Below, in pieces: positions 8,977 through 18,221 of a stretch of 64,000 nt of DNA; within the stretch, counting starts at the first letter, position 1; every line of letters begins with the position of its first letter. The position numbers and the translations under genes are program-made. The stretch spans positions 14,206 through 78,205 of the forward strand of contig JBBRQI010000014.1 of assembly GCA_038226665.1 (NCBI GenBank). The letters are read 5' to 3'. The notes beneath the pieces are model-generated. The model searched no databases and was not told where the DNA came from. It saw only the letters and a list, made by a program, of their open reading frames with translations. The DNA is from SZAS-103 sp038226665. GTDB taxonomy: Bacteria; Pseudomonadota; Gammaproteobacteria; Xanthomonadales; Xanthomonadaceae.

Positions 8977-9627
8977 TCAACCGAGGCGGTAAACCGCAGT
9001 CCACAGCGCGGTGACGCCTTCGGCAATGAAGCCTGGTTGCTCCGCGAGAATATCCCGGCGTTCGAGCACCTCGATGCGCCAGTGGCGATGGAACAAGGCG
9101 TGCACTTCAGCTTCATCAACCGAAAACGGCGGGCCGGTTTTTTCTTGTTGGGGATACTCCAGCGTGATCAGCAGGCCACGACAATGCGCCGGCAAACACG
9201 CATACAGCTCGCCCGCGTAACGCTGCCGCATCGGTGGCGGCAACGCGATCAGCGCGGCGCGATCGTAGACCGCTGCGCAATCGGCGAGCATCGCGGCATC
9301 GAGAGCGAAGGCGTCGCCGCAGATCAATTCGTACGGACCGGCCGTGTAATGCTGGCCGAACCGCGATGCGGATCGTGCCGGCGTCAGATCGCGCTCTGCA
9401 AAGAACTGCTGCACCGCGAGCTCCGTCAGTTCGATTCCGACCACATGCTGTCCGCGCGCCGCAAGCCAGTCCATGTCGCGGCTCTTGCCGGCGAGTGGCA
9501 CAAACACTTTGCTGTTCGCCGAAAGATCGAGCGCGCCCCAATGTTTTTCCAGCAGCGGCGTGACGCATTCCTGGTGGAAGCCGATTTGCCCTTCCTGCCA
9601 GCGCTGTTTCCAGAACTCAGCGTCCAT
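8977..9627 (-). CDS. tpm: thiopurine S-methyltransferase
   Basis: 216 residues from the ATG at 9627 (MDAEFWKQRWQEGQIGFHQ), the usual length of bacterial TPMT (about 217); the open frame upstream has no family similarity. The SAM-binding region is FVPLAGKSRDMDWLA then VVGIELTELAV. It uses SAM to methylate sulfur, and in bacteria selenium or tellurium, compounds in the cytosol. Transcribed opposite to the cluster on its left and 32 bp downstream of the M14 peptidase gene, so the two may share a message. Firm by motif and length. Confidence 0.93.
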   Translation of the reverse strand: MDAEFWKQRWQEGQIGFHQECVTPLLEKHWGALDLSANSKVFVPLAGKSRDMDWLAARGQHVVGIELTELAVQQFFAERDLTPARSASRFGQHYTAGPYELICGDAFALDAAMLADCAAVYDRAALIALPPPMRQRYAGELYACLPAHCRGLLITLEYPQQEKTGPPFSVDEAEVHALFHRHWRIEVLERRDILAEQPGFIAEGVTALWTAVYRLG

Positions 9628-9659
9628 GATTGCGGATTCCGTCGGTACGCCGTTCTTGC

Positions 9660-11441
9660 CTATTCTGGAACGCGCGCGCTGCGCATCACCGGATACAAGT
9701 CGCGGCGTTCGTCCCACGATGGGCTGCGGCGATAGAAGAAATCCAGGCGCGCATCGGGATCTTTGGCGAACGCGGGATCGTCGGCGAGTTTTTTCCTGAA
9801 CGCGGCGGCGAGTACGGGATCGGCCTTGAGTTGCTCACGCGCGACGTCTTCGGCGACGTAGGCCTCCATGTATTCCTTCTGTTCGAAGGCGTTGTTGAAT
9901 TCGCCCCACGCAATCAGCGAATCGGGTGCCTGCGGCTCGAACAGTTCGATCACGAGACGCGTTTTGGCTTGCGCGATCGGAACGAACAACGCGCCCTTGC
10001 CGATATCGCGTGCCTCGGGTTTCCACGAACCCGTCAGCGTCAGCAGTTGATGGCTTTCGTAGGAGTCCTTGCCGAACGCGACTGTGTCGGCGCGGAAGGT
10101 TTCCACCGCTGCGTGCGGCAGCGCGTGATCGATCGTGCGGAACTGCACGCCGTGCTGGCGCAGTTTTTCCGCAACCCATGCCGCGTGCGCGGCGGGGACA
10201 ATATAGCCGCCCATGGGTGCGACCACGGTGAGGCTTGGCTGCACGTCGTCGTGCAGCGGAATATGCCAAGCCTGCGGCTTGGTTTCATCGTAGTGCGTCA
10301 TCAGCGCGCCCGACACGTCCGAAGGCGTGCGCGTGTAGGCGTAGCCGAGGAAGTCGATGTTGTGCGATGCGTCCGTCGCCTTGTAGTCGAGCGGGATGGT
10401 CTGTCCGCCGAGCTGCGTCGCGCGTTCGTCGGCATCGCGCGCAAGCCGCAGCCAATCGCCGCCGCGTGTCGCGGTCAGGTCGAGCATGGCGATGATGGTG
10501 TTGTGGGTGATCCGCACGCGCGTTGGATAATCCTTCCACGAATGCGTTTCAACGAGCATGCCGAAGCGATTGCGCAGCGGCATGTAGCCGTGCGAGAAGC
10601 GCGGCGTGGCAACACCATCGGCGAAGCCCGAGGCGGGATCGTCGTTGGTGATGAACGAGGGATAGAACGATACCGGCTTCGAGCCCTGCGCCGCGAGCCG
10701 CGCGACCACGCCATCGCGCATCGCGATGCCGTCCTTGCGCAGTTCCGCATCGCCCGAATGGGTGGGCTCGGCGGTGATCGAGACATCGTGCTGAAATTTC
10801 GCGCCATCGGTGACGTGCAGGTCGACGTACGCGATCGGATCCCACGCATTGATGAGCCGGAGCATCGCCTGCATCTCCGGCGTGTCCGCCTTCACGTAAT
10901 CGCGGTTGAGGTTGAAGTTCTGCGCGGTCGTGCGCCAGCCCATTTCGACGGGGCCGCGCTGGTTCGGGCGATTCCATGCGCCGAAGCGTTCGTGCCCGTC
11001 GATGTTGAACACCGGTACGAAGATCCAGACGACCTTCTCGAAGTCGCCCTTCGCGGTCTTGCCATCGAGTGCTTCGCGCAGCGCGAGGAAACCCGCGTCC
11101 TTGCCGTCGATTTCGCCGGCGTGGATGCCGCCCTGGATCAGCAGTACCGGAATCTGTTTCGCGTGTGCCTGCTCGGGCGTGAACGCGCCAGTGCGCGTGA
11201 CGACCAGCGCTTTCATCGGCCGGCCTTCCGGCGTCGTGCCGAAATCGATGCAGCGCACGGCGTCGGGATATGCCTTGGCGAAGGCGGCACAGAGCGCGAT
11301 CGTTTCGTCGTAGCGGCCGGTCTTCTCGAAGCCGGAGCGTTCGGAGATCGTGGCCAGAGCATCCGGTGTTGCTGCGCTTGCCGCAGCCGCTACGCCAAGC
11401 GCGAATAACGTCGCGATGCAAAGTGCGCGAATCGAAAACAT
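9660..11441 (-). CDS. secreted M14 family zinc carboxypeptidase
   Basis: 593 residues from the ATG at 11441, preceded by GGGAG at good spacing; the longer open frame upstream is not coding-like. Signal peptide MFSIRALCIATLFALGVAAAASA at about 1-23. Zinc ligands are visible as His107 and Glu110 (GGIHAGE) and His209 (VDLHVTDG), the M14 HxxE...H pattern. Exported, probably periplasmic or secreted, removing C-terminal residues from peptides. Near the centre, NFNLNRDYVKAD is typical of the large M14 subgroup found in Xanthomonadaceae. Substrate unknown. Confidence 0.9.
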   Translation of the reverse strand: MFSIRALCIATLFALGVAAAASAATPDALATISERSGFEKTGRYDETIALCAAFAKAYPDAVRCIDFGTTPEGRPMKALVVTRTGAFTPEQAHAKQIPVLLIQGGIHAGEIDGKDAGFLALREALDGKTAKGDFEKVVWIFVPVFNIDGHERFGAWNRPNQRGPVEMGWRTTAQNFNLNRDYVKADTPEMQAMLRLINAWDPIAYVDLHVTDGAKFQHDVSITAEPTHSGDAELRKDGIAMRDGVVARLAAQGSKPVSFYPSFITNDDPASGFADGVATPRFSHGYMPLRNRFGMLVETHSWKDYPTRVRITHNTIIAMLDLTATRGGDWLRLARDADERATQLGGQTIPLDYKATDASHNIDFLGYAYTRTPSDVSGALMTHYDETKPQAWHIPLHDDVQPSLTVVAPMGGYIVPAAHAAWVAEKLRQHGVQFRTIDHALPHAAVETFRADTVAFGKDSYESHQLLTLTGSWKPEARDIGKGALFVPIAQAKTRLVIELFEPQAPDSLIAWGEFNNAFEQKEYMEAYVAEDVAREQLKADPVLAAAFRKKLADDPAFAKDPDARLDFFYRRSPSWDERRDLYPVMRSARVPE

Positions 11442-11499
11442 GGCCACTCCCGATGAAAGGCTCGCGACATGGTAGCCGCTGGCGCCGGCCAACGCCGCA

Positions 11500-12396
11500 T
11501 CACGAATGCGCTGCGCCTGTGCTCCAGCGCGTTGTTCCAACGACCACGGTCTGCGTGCGTCCACCAACCCACACGGCGTCGCCTTCGATGCGGATGCGGA
11601 TGCGTGCGTCGCGGCCCATCTCGCGGCCCTGGCTGACCCGGTAGCCGCGGGCGAGTGGTCCATCCGGTTCCTGCCATGCGACGTAGGCGGCGATCAATCC
11701 GTTCGCCGCCCCGGACGCCGGATCTTCGACGATGCCGACGCCGGCCGGGAATGCGCGCACGACGAGTTCGTACTTCGGATTCACGCAGCGCGCGAACGCG
11801 CACAGACCGAGGCTATCAGTCGCCTTCGCAAGTGCGCCGATTGCCGCATGGTCTGGGTGCCAGTCGCGCAATCCCGATTCGCTTGCAAATTCGGCCATCC
11901 ACCAACGTCGGCCTCCCTCGACGAATGCCGGCGGGAGTGCGCCGAGCGCGAGTCCGCCAAGCACGTGACGCAGCAGGGGCTCATCGATTCCCATATGCAG
12001 CACGCGAGCCGACGGTGCCTGCACGAAGAGTCGCCGCAACGCGCCTTCGCCTTCGCCTTCGATGCGGATCGGCAACATTCCGGCGGCGCATTCCTGCACC
12101 AGCAGTCCATCGCGCGCCTGCACGTTGCCGAAGTCGAGCGCCGCATGCGCGCTGCCGATGCTCGGATGGCCGGCGAATGGAATCTCGCGGGTCGGCGTGA
12201 AGATGCGCAGCCGGTAACTTGCTTTCGGCGATGTCGGTGGAAGCACGAACGTGGTTTCGACAAGGTTGGTCCATGCCGCGAAGCCTTGCATCGCCGAATC
12301 GCTCCAGTCGTGCGCATCGAGCACGACGCCGAGCGGATTTCCGCCGCCGATGAAATCGGCGAACACATCGAGTTGCAGGTAGCGGGCGTCGGTCAT
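11500..12396 (-). CDS. PhzF family isomerase/epimerase
   Basis: 298 residues starting MTDARYLQLDVFAD. The family signature GNPLGVVLDA is at 19-28, the probable catalytic Glu47 is in NLVETTFV, and IPFAGHPSIGSAH follows. The second half repeats the alpha/beta fold and contains ASGAANGLIAAYV. PhzF proteins fold like diaminopimelate epimerase and isomerise dihydroxyanthranilate-like compounds. No phenazine genes are nearby, so this is a generic family member of unknown substrate. Divergent from the GST gene, which begins 96 bp away. Confidence 0.9.
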   Translation of the reverse strand: MTDARYLQLDVFADFIGGGNPLGVVLDAHDWSDSAMQGFAAWTNLVETTFVLPPTSPKASYRLRIFTPTREIPFAGHPSIGSAHAALDFGNVQARDGLLVQECAAGMLPIRIEGEGEGALRRLFVQAPSARVLHMGIDEPLLRHVLGGLALGALPPAFVEGGRRWWMAEFASESGLRDWHPDHAAIGALAKATDSLGLCAFARCVNPKYELVVRAFPAGVGIVEDPASGAANGLIAAYVAWQEPDGPLARGYRVSQGREMGRDARIRIRIEGDAVWVGGRTQTVVVGTTRWSTGAAHS

Positions 12397-12492
12397 GCGC
12401 GATGGCCTTTTGAAGAACGGCTAGGGTGCCAGAATCCGCAGCCAACCGGGACACTGATACGATCGTCTGAATATCACCAGGGATTTCTTAGC

Positions 12493-13167
12493 ATGCTCAC
12501 CGTCCACCACCTCGAGAATTCGCGTTCGCAGCGCGTACTGTGGTTGCTCGAGGAACTCGGTTTGCCGTATGAGATCGTGCCGTACAAGCGCGATCCGCAG
12601 ACCTTGCTGGCACCACCGGAGTTGCGCAAGGTGCATCCACTCGGGAAATCGCCCGTGATCGTGGATGGCGAGGCGACGGTCGCGGAGTCGGGCGCGATCG
12701 TCGAATACCTCATCGACCGGTATGGGCAGGACACCCGGTTGAAACCGCTGATGGGTTCGCCGGAACGCCTGCGCTACACCTACTGGTTGCATTACGCGGA
12801 AGGTTCGGCGATGCCGCCATTGCTGCTGAGCCTGGTGTTCTCGCGGTTGCCGAAAGCGCCGATGCCGTTCTTCGTGAAGCCCATCGTGAGCGGCCTTTCG
12901 GCGAAGGTGCGCAGCAGCTACATCGCGCCGCAGGTCAAGCTGCACCTCGACTGGATGGAATCCGAACTCGGCAAGTCCACGTGGTTCGCGGGCGAGGTAT
13001 TCACCGGCGCCGACATCCAGATGAGTTATCCGATCGAGGCCGCAAGCATGCGCGGCGGCCTCGATGCGAGTCGACCGAATCTCTGGGGCTGGCTGCAGCG
13101 CATCCACGCGCGGCCCGCGTACCAGCGCGCGCTCGCGAAGGGCGGACCGTTGCAGGACATGAGCTGA
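12493..13167 (+). CDS. glutathione S-transferase
   Basis: 224 residues from the ATG at 12493; the frame is open far upstream, but only as the shadow of the phzF-like gene. The N-terminal thioredoxin-like domain has HHLENSRSQRVLWLLEELG, with the glutathione-site Ser/Arg, and GKSPVIVDGE with the cis-Pro loop, then AESGAIVEYL. The C-terminal all-helical domain ends with LWGWLQRIHARPAYQRAL. Cytosolic conjugation or reduction with glutathione; substrate not predictable. Confidence 0.93.
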   Translation: MLTVHHLENSRSQRVLWLLEELGLPYEIVPYKRDPQTLLAPPELRKVHPLGKSPVIVDGEATVAESGAIVEYLIDRYGQDTRLKPLMGSPERLRYTYWLHYAEGSAMPPLLLSLVFSRLPKAPMPFFVKPIVSGLSAKVRSSYIAPQVKLHLDWMESELGKSTWFAGEVFTGADIQMSYPIEAASMRGGLDASRPNLWGWLQRIHARPAYQRALAKGGPLQDMS

Positions 13168-13247
13168 GCTGTTTCAACAGAGCAGCTTCGGCACGGCAGC
13201 TTGAGACGAGTTGCTCGCGTTGAGTCAACCAAGGAAAGCATCACGGC

Positions 13248-13868
13248 ATGGACGACATTTCCTCGACCATCATCATCATCGCGATCACTTGCGTGGTGTC
13301 GTTCGTCGCGTTCGGCAATCCGAAGGTGATGGACGAACTGATTTTCTGGCCGCCGGCGGTTACCCGCAAGCACGACTATTCGCGTTTCATCGGCTATGGC
13401 CTGGTGCATGCCAACGGCCCGCACTTGTTGTTCAACATGCTCACCCTGTATTTCTTCGGGCGTTCGATGGAGGGCATCATCAACGCGCAACTCGGCGCGT
13501 ACGGCTTCGCGTTCTTCTACGTGCTGGGGTTGATCGCCTCGATCCTGCCGACGTATATCCGGCATCGCGATGACGAGAACTACCGCAGCCTCGGCGCATC
13601 CGGCGCGGTGTCGGCGGTGCTGTTTGCGTACATCCTGTTCCAGCCGTGGTCGTTGATCTATTTCTATTTCGCGATACCGGTTCCGGCGATTGTGTACGCA
13701 GTCCTTTACGTCGGTTACACGATATGGAGCAACCGCCGCGGCGGCGGCCGCATCAACCATAGTGCGCATCTGTGGGGCGCGGCGTATGGCGTGGCGTTCG
13801 TGCTGGTGATGAAGCCCGGGCTATTCGAGCTGTTCGCGGATCGGTTGATGCATCCGGGATCAGGTTAG
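13248..13868 (+). CDS. rhomboid family intramembrane serine protease
   Basis: 206 residues with about six hydrophobic segments. The catalytic Ser118 is in GASGAVSAV and the catalytic His174 in HSAHLWGAAYG, the rhomboid dyad; HANGPHLLFNM matches the conserved loop/TM2 region. It cleaves TM helices within the inner membrane. The ATG at 13248 comes 80 bp after the GST stop. Substrate unknown. Confidence 0.9.
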   Translation: MDDISSTIIIIAITCVVSFVAFGNPKVMDELIFWPPAVTRKHDYSRFIGYGLVHANGPHLLFNMLTLYFFGRSMEGIINAQLGAYGFAFFYVLGLIASILPTYIRHRDDENYRSLGASGAVSAVLFAYILFQPWSLIYFYFAIPVPAIVYAVLYVGYTIWSNRRGGGRINHSAHLWGAAYGVAFVLVMKPGLFELFADRLMHPGSG

Positions 13869-13941
13869 CAAGCGCCAATCAACGTGTGCACTGACGTGCA
13901 ATGTTGTCGCGACACTGGCGCCATGCACGGCACGGCACCCG

Positions 13942-16900
13942 CTACATCGGCTTGCCAAGCATCAACAGCAGCCCACGCGCCGCAGCGATGCGAGAGGCCG
14001 CATCCGGCATTTCGATCTTGATCCGCAACTTGTCAGGCCCGTCCAGCTGGTAGTTCTTCGGCTGTTTCTGGATCATCTGGATCACCGACATCGGGTCGAT
14101 GTTCGGTTTCGCGGTGAACAGCACGCGGCCGCCGCCCGCGCCGAGGTCGATCTTGCGGATGCCGAGCGGCGTCGCGGCGAGCTTGAGTTCGGTGATCACG
14201 AATAGATTCTTTGCTGGATCCGGCAACAAACCAAAACGATCGATCATCTCGACCTGCAACTCGCGCAACGCATCCACGCCGCGCGCACTTGCGATGCGCT
14301 TGTACAGCGTGAGGCGCGCGTGCACGTCTGGCTGGTAATCCTCTGGAATCAGCGCGGGGATGTGCAGTTCGATTTCAGCGCCATGATCGGCTTCGGCATC
14401 GAGGTCGGGCAGGTGGCCATCGCGGATCGAACGCACCGCGCGTTCCAGCAGCTCGGTGTACAGGCTGAAACCGACTTCGGCGATTTGCCCGCTTTGCTCT
14501 GCGCCGAGCAATTCGCCGGCACCGCGGATCTCCATGTCGTGCGTCGCGAGGGTGAAACCGGCACCGAGTTCGTCGAGCGCTGCAATTGCTTCCAGCCGTT
14601 TCGCCGCATCGCCGGTCATCGATTTCCTGTCGGGAACCACGAGGTACGCATACGCGCGATGGTGCGAACGGCCGACGCGTCCGCGCAGCTGGTGCAATTG
14701 CGCGAGGCCGAAGCGATCGGCGCGATCGATGATGATCGTGTTCGCGTTCGGGATGTCGATGCCGGACTCGATGATCGTCGTGCACAACAGGACGTTGAAG
14801 CGCTGGCGCTGGAAGTCGAGCATCACCTGTTCGAGTTCGCGCTCCGGCATCTGCCCATGGCCGACGCGGATGCGCGCCTCGGGCATCAATTCGCCCAGCG
14901 TTCGCGCCATCCGCTCGATGCTTTCGACCTGGTTGTGCAGGAAGTAGATCTGCCCGCCGCGTGAAATCTCGCGCTGGAACGCTTCCTTCAGCAGTGCGGC
15001 GTCCCATGGTGTCAGGAAGGTTTTCACCGCGAGGCGATGTGCCGGCGCGGTCGCGATCAGCGATAGCTCGCGCAGACCCGCCATCGCCATGTTGAGCGTG
15101 CGCGGGATTGGCGTTGCGGTCAGCGTCAGCAGATTGACCTCGGCGCGCAGTTTCTTCAGCGCTTCCTTCTGCTGTACGCCGAACCGTTGCTCCTCATCGA
15201 CGATCACAAGGCCGAGATCCTTGAACTTCACGTCCTTCTGCAACAGGCGATGGGTGCCGACGATGATATCGACGCGGCCTTCGGCGAGTTCCTGCAGCAC
15301 GGTCTTGATCTCGGCGGTCGAACGAAAGCGCGAAATCACTTCGACGCGGATCGGCCAGTCGGCGAAACGGTCGCGAAAGTTTTGCCCGTGCTGCTGCGCG
15401 AGTAATGTCGTTGGCACAAGGACTGCTACCTGCCGGCCCGCACTCGCGCCGACGAATGCGGCACGCAACGCGACTTCGGTCTTGCCGAAACCGACATCGC
15501 CGCAAACCACGCGATCCATCGGTTGCGGTAGCGCGAGGTCGCGGATCACCGCTTCGATGGCCTGAAACTGGTCGGGTGTTTCCTCGAACGGGAAACTCGA
15601 CGCGAACGGTTCGTACATCGCGCGATCGACCGCGATCGCGAGTCCTTGCCGCGCGTGGCGCTTGGCCTGGATCTCCAGCAGTTCGGCCGCGACGTCGCGC
15701 ACGCGTTCGGCGGCCTTGCGCTTGGCTTTCTGCCACTGCTCGCCACCCAGCGAATGCAACGGAGCGGTTTCCGGCGACGCCCCCGAATAACGATTGACCA
15801 GATGCAGTTGCGCGACCGGAACGTAGAGCTTGTCGCCCTTCGCGTATTCGATTTCGAGGTATTCGGCGCGTTCGCCGCCGGCATCGAGCGTGACCAATCC
15901 GCGGAAGCGGCCGACGCCATGATCTTCGTGCACGATCGGCGCACCGACCGCCAGTTCGCCAAGATCGCGGATGATCGTTTCGGGGTCGCGTCCGGATCGC
16001 TTGCGCCGCCGCGCACCCGGCGCACGGTCGGGATTGAACTGGCGCTCGGTGAGCACGCACAACGCGGGCTCAATCAGCGCGAAACCGTTCTCGAATGGCG
16101 CCACGGTGATCGCGAAGCGCGGCAGTGCCGTTTCGTTCGCGATGATCGAAGCACCAAGAAATGCTTGCCATCCGGAAACCTGCTGCGGCGTCAATCCCGC
16201 ATTGGCAAATTGTTCGAACAACGCTTCGCGCCGTCCCGCCGAATCGGCAGCGACCAGCACGCGTCCCGGATAGCTCGCAAGAAAACTGCGCAGCGCGGCA
16301 GCCGGCGCTTCGTTTTTCTGGTTCAGCGGCAACGTCGGCGCAGGTTGATCGCCAAGCGGCAATGCCTCTGCGCGTTTAGGATGCGTTTCACCGCACACCT
16401 CGATGCGCTTGTGGCAATTGAGTTGTTTGCGCAACGCATCCGGTGGCAGATAGAGTTCGTCCGGCGGCAGGATCGGACGCTCGAGATCGTGGCGACGCTG
16501 CTCCCAGCGCTCGCCGATCTGCGTCCAGAACGTATTGCCCGCATCAAGCGCGTCTTCGCCAAGCACGATCAATGTGTCATTGGCAACGTAATCGAAAAGA
16601 CTCGCGGTGTTCTCGAAAAACAGCGGAAGGTAATACTCGATGCCAGCCGGTGTGCCGCCTTCCTTCAGATCCTGGTACAGGCCGCTGCGGCGCGTATCGA
16701 TGTCGAAGCGCTCGCGCAGGATTTCGCGCACGCGCCGGATGCTGGCTTCGTCGAGCGGGAATTCGCGCGCGGGCAACAGGCGCACGGATTCGACGGGGTG
16801 CGACGAACGCTGCGTTTCCGGATCGAAGCCGCGGATGGTGTCGATGACATCGTCGAACATTTCGATGCGGTAGGGCTCGTCCGCGCCCATCGGATACAGA

Positions 16901-17439
16901 TCCAGCAGGCCACCGCGCACCGCGTAGTCGCCCGGATCGAGCACCTGTTGCACATTTCGATAGCCGGCCGCTTCAAGGCGGCGTTGCTCGCGCAAGAGGT
17001 CGAGTTTCTGCCCGCGCGTAATCAGCAGCGATTGCGCGCCGATGTAACCCGGCGGACACAGCCGCTGCATCAAGGTCGCGACCGGCACGACCAGCACGCC
17101 GCGCCGCGTCGTTGGCAAACCGTACAAGGTCGCGACGCGTTGCGAAACGATGTCCGGATGCGGCCCGAACAGGTCGTAGGGCAGGGTTTCCCAATCCGGA
17201 AAATGCAGCACGGGCAACGCGCCGGCCATCAGCCTCAGATCGGACTCGAGCGTGTGCGCGGCGTGGGTGTCGCGCACGACCGCGAGCACGAGGCCGTCGT
17301 GCGTTTCGGCGCAACGCGTCAACGCGAGCGCGAGCGCACTCGCACTGGCCGGCGCGCGCCAGTACGCGCGCTGCTGGCCGGCCTTGGGTAACGGAGGCGT
17401 GGAAAGCGGAGAGATCGGAAGCTCGGTCAGGGATCGCAT
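13942..17439 (-). CDS. mfd: transcription-repair coupling factor Mfd
   Basis: 1165 residues, normal for Mfd (E. coli about 1148). A UvrB-like N-terminal module is followed by the RNA-polymerase-interacting domain (VHEDHGVGRFRGL, YLEIEYAKGDKLYVPV). The RecG-like translocase has Walker A GDVGFGKTE at about 640, DEEQRFG at about 741 and TATPIPRTL; a C-terminal TRCF domain ends the protein. It displaces RNA polymerase stalled at lesions and recruits UvrA. Long ORFs on the opposite strand here are shadows. Confidence 0.97.
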   Translation of the reverse strand: MRSLTELPISPLSTPPLPKAGQQRAYWRAPASASALALALTRCAETHDGLVLAVVRDTHAAHTLESDLRLMAGALPVLHFPDWETLPYDLFGPHPDIVSQRVATLYGLPTTRRGVLVVPVATLMQRLCPPGYIGAQSLLITRGQKLDLLREQRRLEAAGYRNVQQVLDPGDYAVRGGLLDLYPMGADEPYRIEMFDDVIDTIRGFDPETQRSSHPVESVRLLPAREFPLDEASIRRVREILRERFDIDTRRSGLYQDLKEGGTPAGIEYYLPLFFENTASLFDYVANDTLIVLGEDALDAGNTFWTQIGERWEQRRHDLERPILPPDELYLPPDALRKQLNCHKRIEVCGETHPKRAEALPLGDQPAPTLPLNQKNEAPAAALRSFLASYPGRVLVAADSAGRREALFEQFANAGLTPQQVSGWQAFLGASIIANETALPRFAITVAPFENGFALIEPALCVLTERQFNPDRAPGARRRKRSGRDPETIIRDLGELAVGAPIVHEDHGVGRFRGLVTLDAGGERAEYLEIEYAKGDKLYVPVAQLHLVNRYSGASPETAPLHSLGGEQWQKAKRKAAERVRDVAAELLEIQAKRHARQGLAIAVDRAMYEPFASSFPFEETPDQFQAIEAVIRDLALPQPMDRVVCGDVGFGKTEVALRAAFVGASAGRQVAVLVPTTLLAQQHGQNFRDRFADWPIRVEVISRFRSTAEIKTVLQELAEGRVDIIVGTHRLLQKDVKFKDLGLVIVDEEQRFGVQQKEALKKLRAEVNLLTLTATPIPRTLNMAMAGLRELSLIATAPAHRLAVKTFLTPWDAALLKEAFQREISRGGQIYFLHNQVESIERMARTLGELMPEARIRVGHGQMPERELEQVMLDFQRQRFNVLLCTTIIESGIDIPNANTIIIDRADRFGLAQLHQLRGRVGRSHHRAYAYLVVPDRKSMTGDAAKRLEAIAALDELGAGFTLATHDMEIRGAGELLGAEQSGQIAEVGFSLYTELLERAVRSIRDGHLPDLDAEADHGAEIELHIPALIPEDYQPDVHARLTLYKRIASARGVDALRELQVEMIDRFGLLPDPAKNLFVITELKLAATPLGIRKIDLGAGGGRVLFTAKPNIDPMSVIQMIQKQPKNYQLDGPDKLRIKIEMPDAASRIAAARGLLLMLGKPM

Positions 17440-17470
17440 GAAGCTGCGCAGTTTAGCTCAGCGCGTTGGC

Positions 17471-18040
17471 TCAGCGGGCGGCGTGATCCGCCAACCGGTT
17501 CGCGCACGCAAGTACGAGGCGCACGCGGGTCATGCCGGTGTGTTGGCTCGCTTCGCGACGGAAACCCAGCGTCTCGACCAGTTGCAGCATCGGCGTGTTG
17601 TCGTCGAGCACGTCGCCGTGGATCGCATCGAGTTTGCGTCGCCTTGCGTACGCGACGAGTTTCCTCAGCAGCAACCGGCCGAGGCCGAGTCCTGAAATGA
17701 AGCGCGAGACGAGAATCGCGAACTCGGCCTCGCGCGTGCCATCGACCTGCGACAACCGTGCGACCGCGCCGACCAGCCCTTCGCCTGGCGGCAGCGGTTC
17801 GGCGATCACCAGCACGAAGTCGCGACCGCGCCGCGGTTGCGTGAGCCGCTGCAGGTACTCCTCGCTCAACGATTTCATCGGGTGCTGGTAGCGCAGGCGG
17901 ATTTCCTCGGGATTCAGCAGCGGAAAACCATCGCGGATCGCGTCGGCATCGGCAGCCACGATCGGGCGCAGCATCAACTCGCGCCGGTCGTCGAGGACGA
18001 TGCGCTCATGCCATGGCGATCCGAGTCGTTGTCTCTTCAT
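17471..18040 (-). CDS. GNAT family N-acetyltransferase
   Basis: 189 residues from the ATG at 18040 (MKRQRLGSPWHE). The upstream open frame is rejected because it would cross into the divergent transporter gene. GNAT features: LMLRPIVAADADAIRDGF at the N-terminus, the acetyl-CoA loop region SGLGLGRLLLRKLV, and ETLGFRRE near the end. It is similar to the acetyltransferase domain of protein-lysine acetylases that act on PEP- or acetyl-CoA-linked enzymes. It lies 31 bp upstream of the mfd start on the same strand. Substrate not predictable. Confidence 0.87.
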   Translation of the reverse strand: MKRQRLGSPWHERIVLDDRRELMLRPIVAADADAIRDGFPLLNPEEIRLRYQHPMKSLSEEYLQRLTQPRRGRDFVLVIAEPLPPGEGLVGAVARLSQVDGTREAEFAILVSRFISGLGLGRLLLRKLVAYARRRKLDAIHGDVLDDNTPMLQLVETLGFRREASQHTGMTRVRLVLACANRLADHAAR

Positions 18041-18183
18041 GTGTCCCTGGTGGATGCGTTCGATTGAGCCGGCGTCGCACACCCGCGATTGTCCACCTTC
18101 GCACGCGCATTGCCGAGCAAGGGCTCCAAACGGCTTCGCAAAACCGCCGGCGTTCATCGCAGGGCAAGGTGCTACGACCACGA

Positions 18184-18192
18184 TGCTAGAAT
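18184..18192 (+). promoter_or_regulatory. candidate extended -10 promoter for the cation efflux gene
   Basis: TGC followed by TAGAAT (5 of 6 matches to TATAAT) forms an extended -10 element, 30 bp before the ATG at 18222. No clear -35. It lies downstream of an alternative ATG at 18183, which supports 18222 as the start. Confidence 0.4.
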
Positions 18193-18221
18193 TCGCGCCA
18201 CTTCCGCATCGATGCGTCGCC

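Noticed and set aside
9630..11408. 592-codon open frame on the + strand across the M14 gene
   Set aside because: The opposite strand has signal peptide, ribosome site and zinc ligands; this frame has none.
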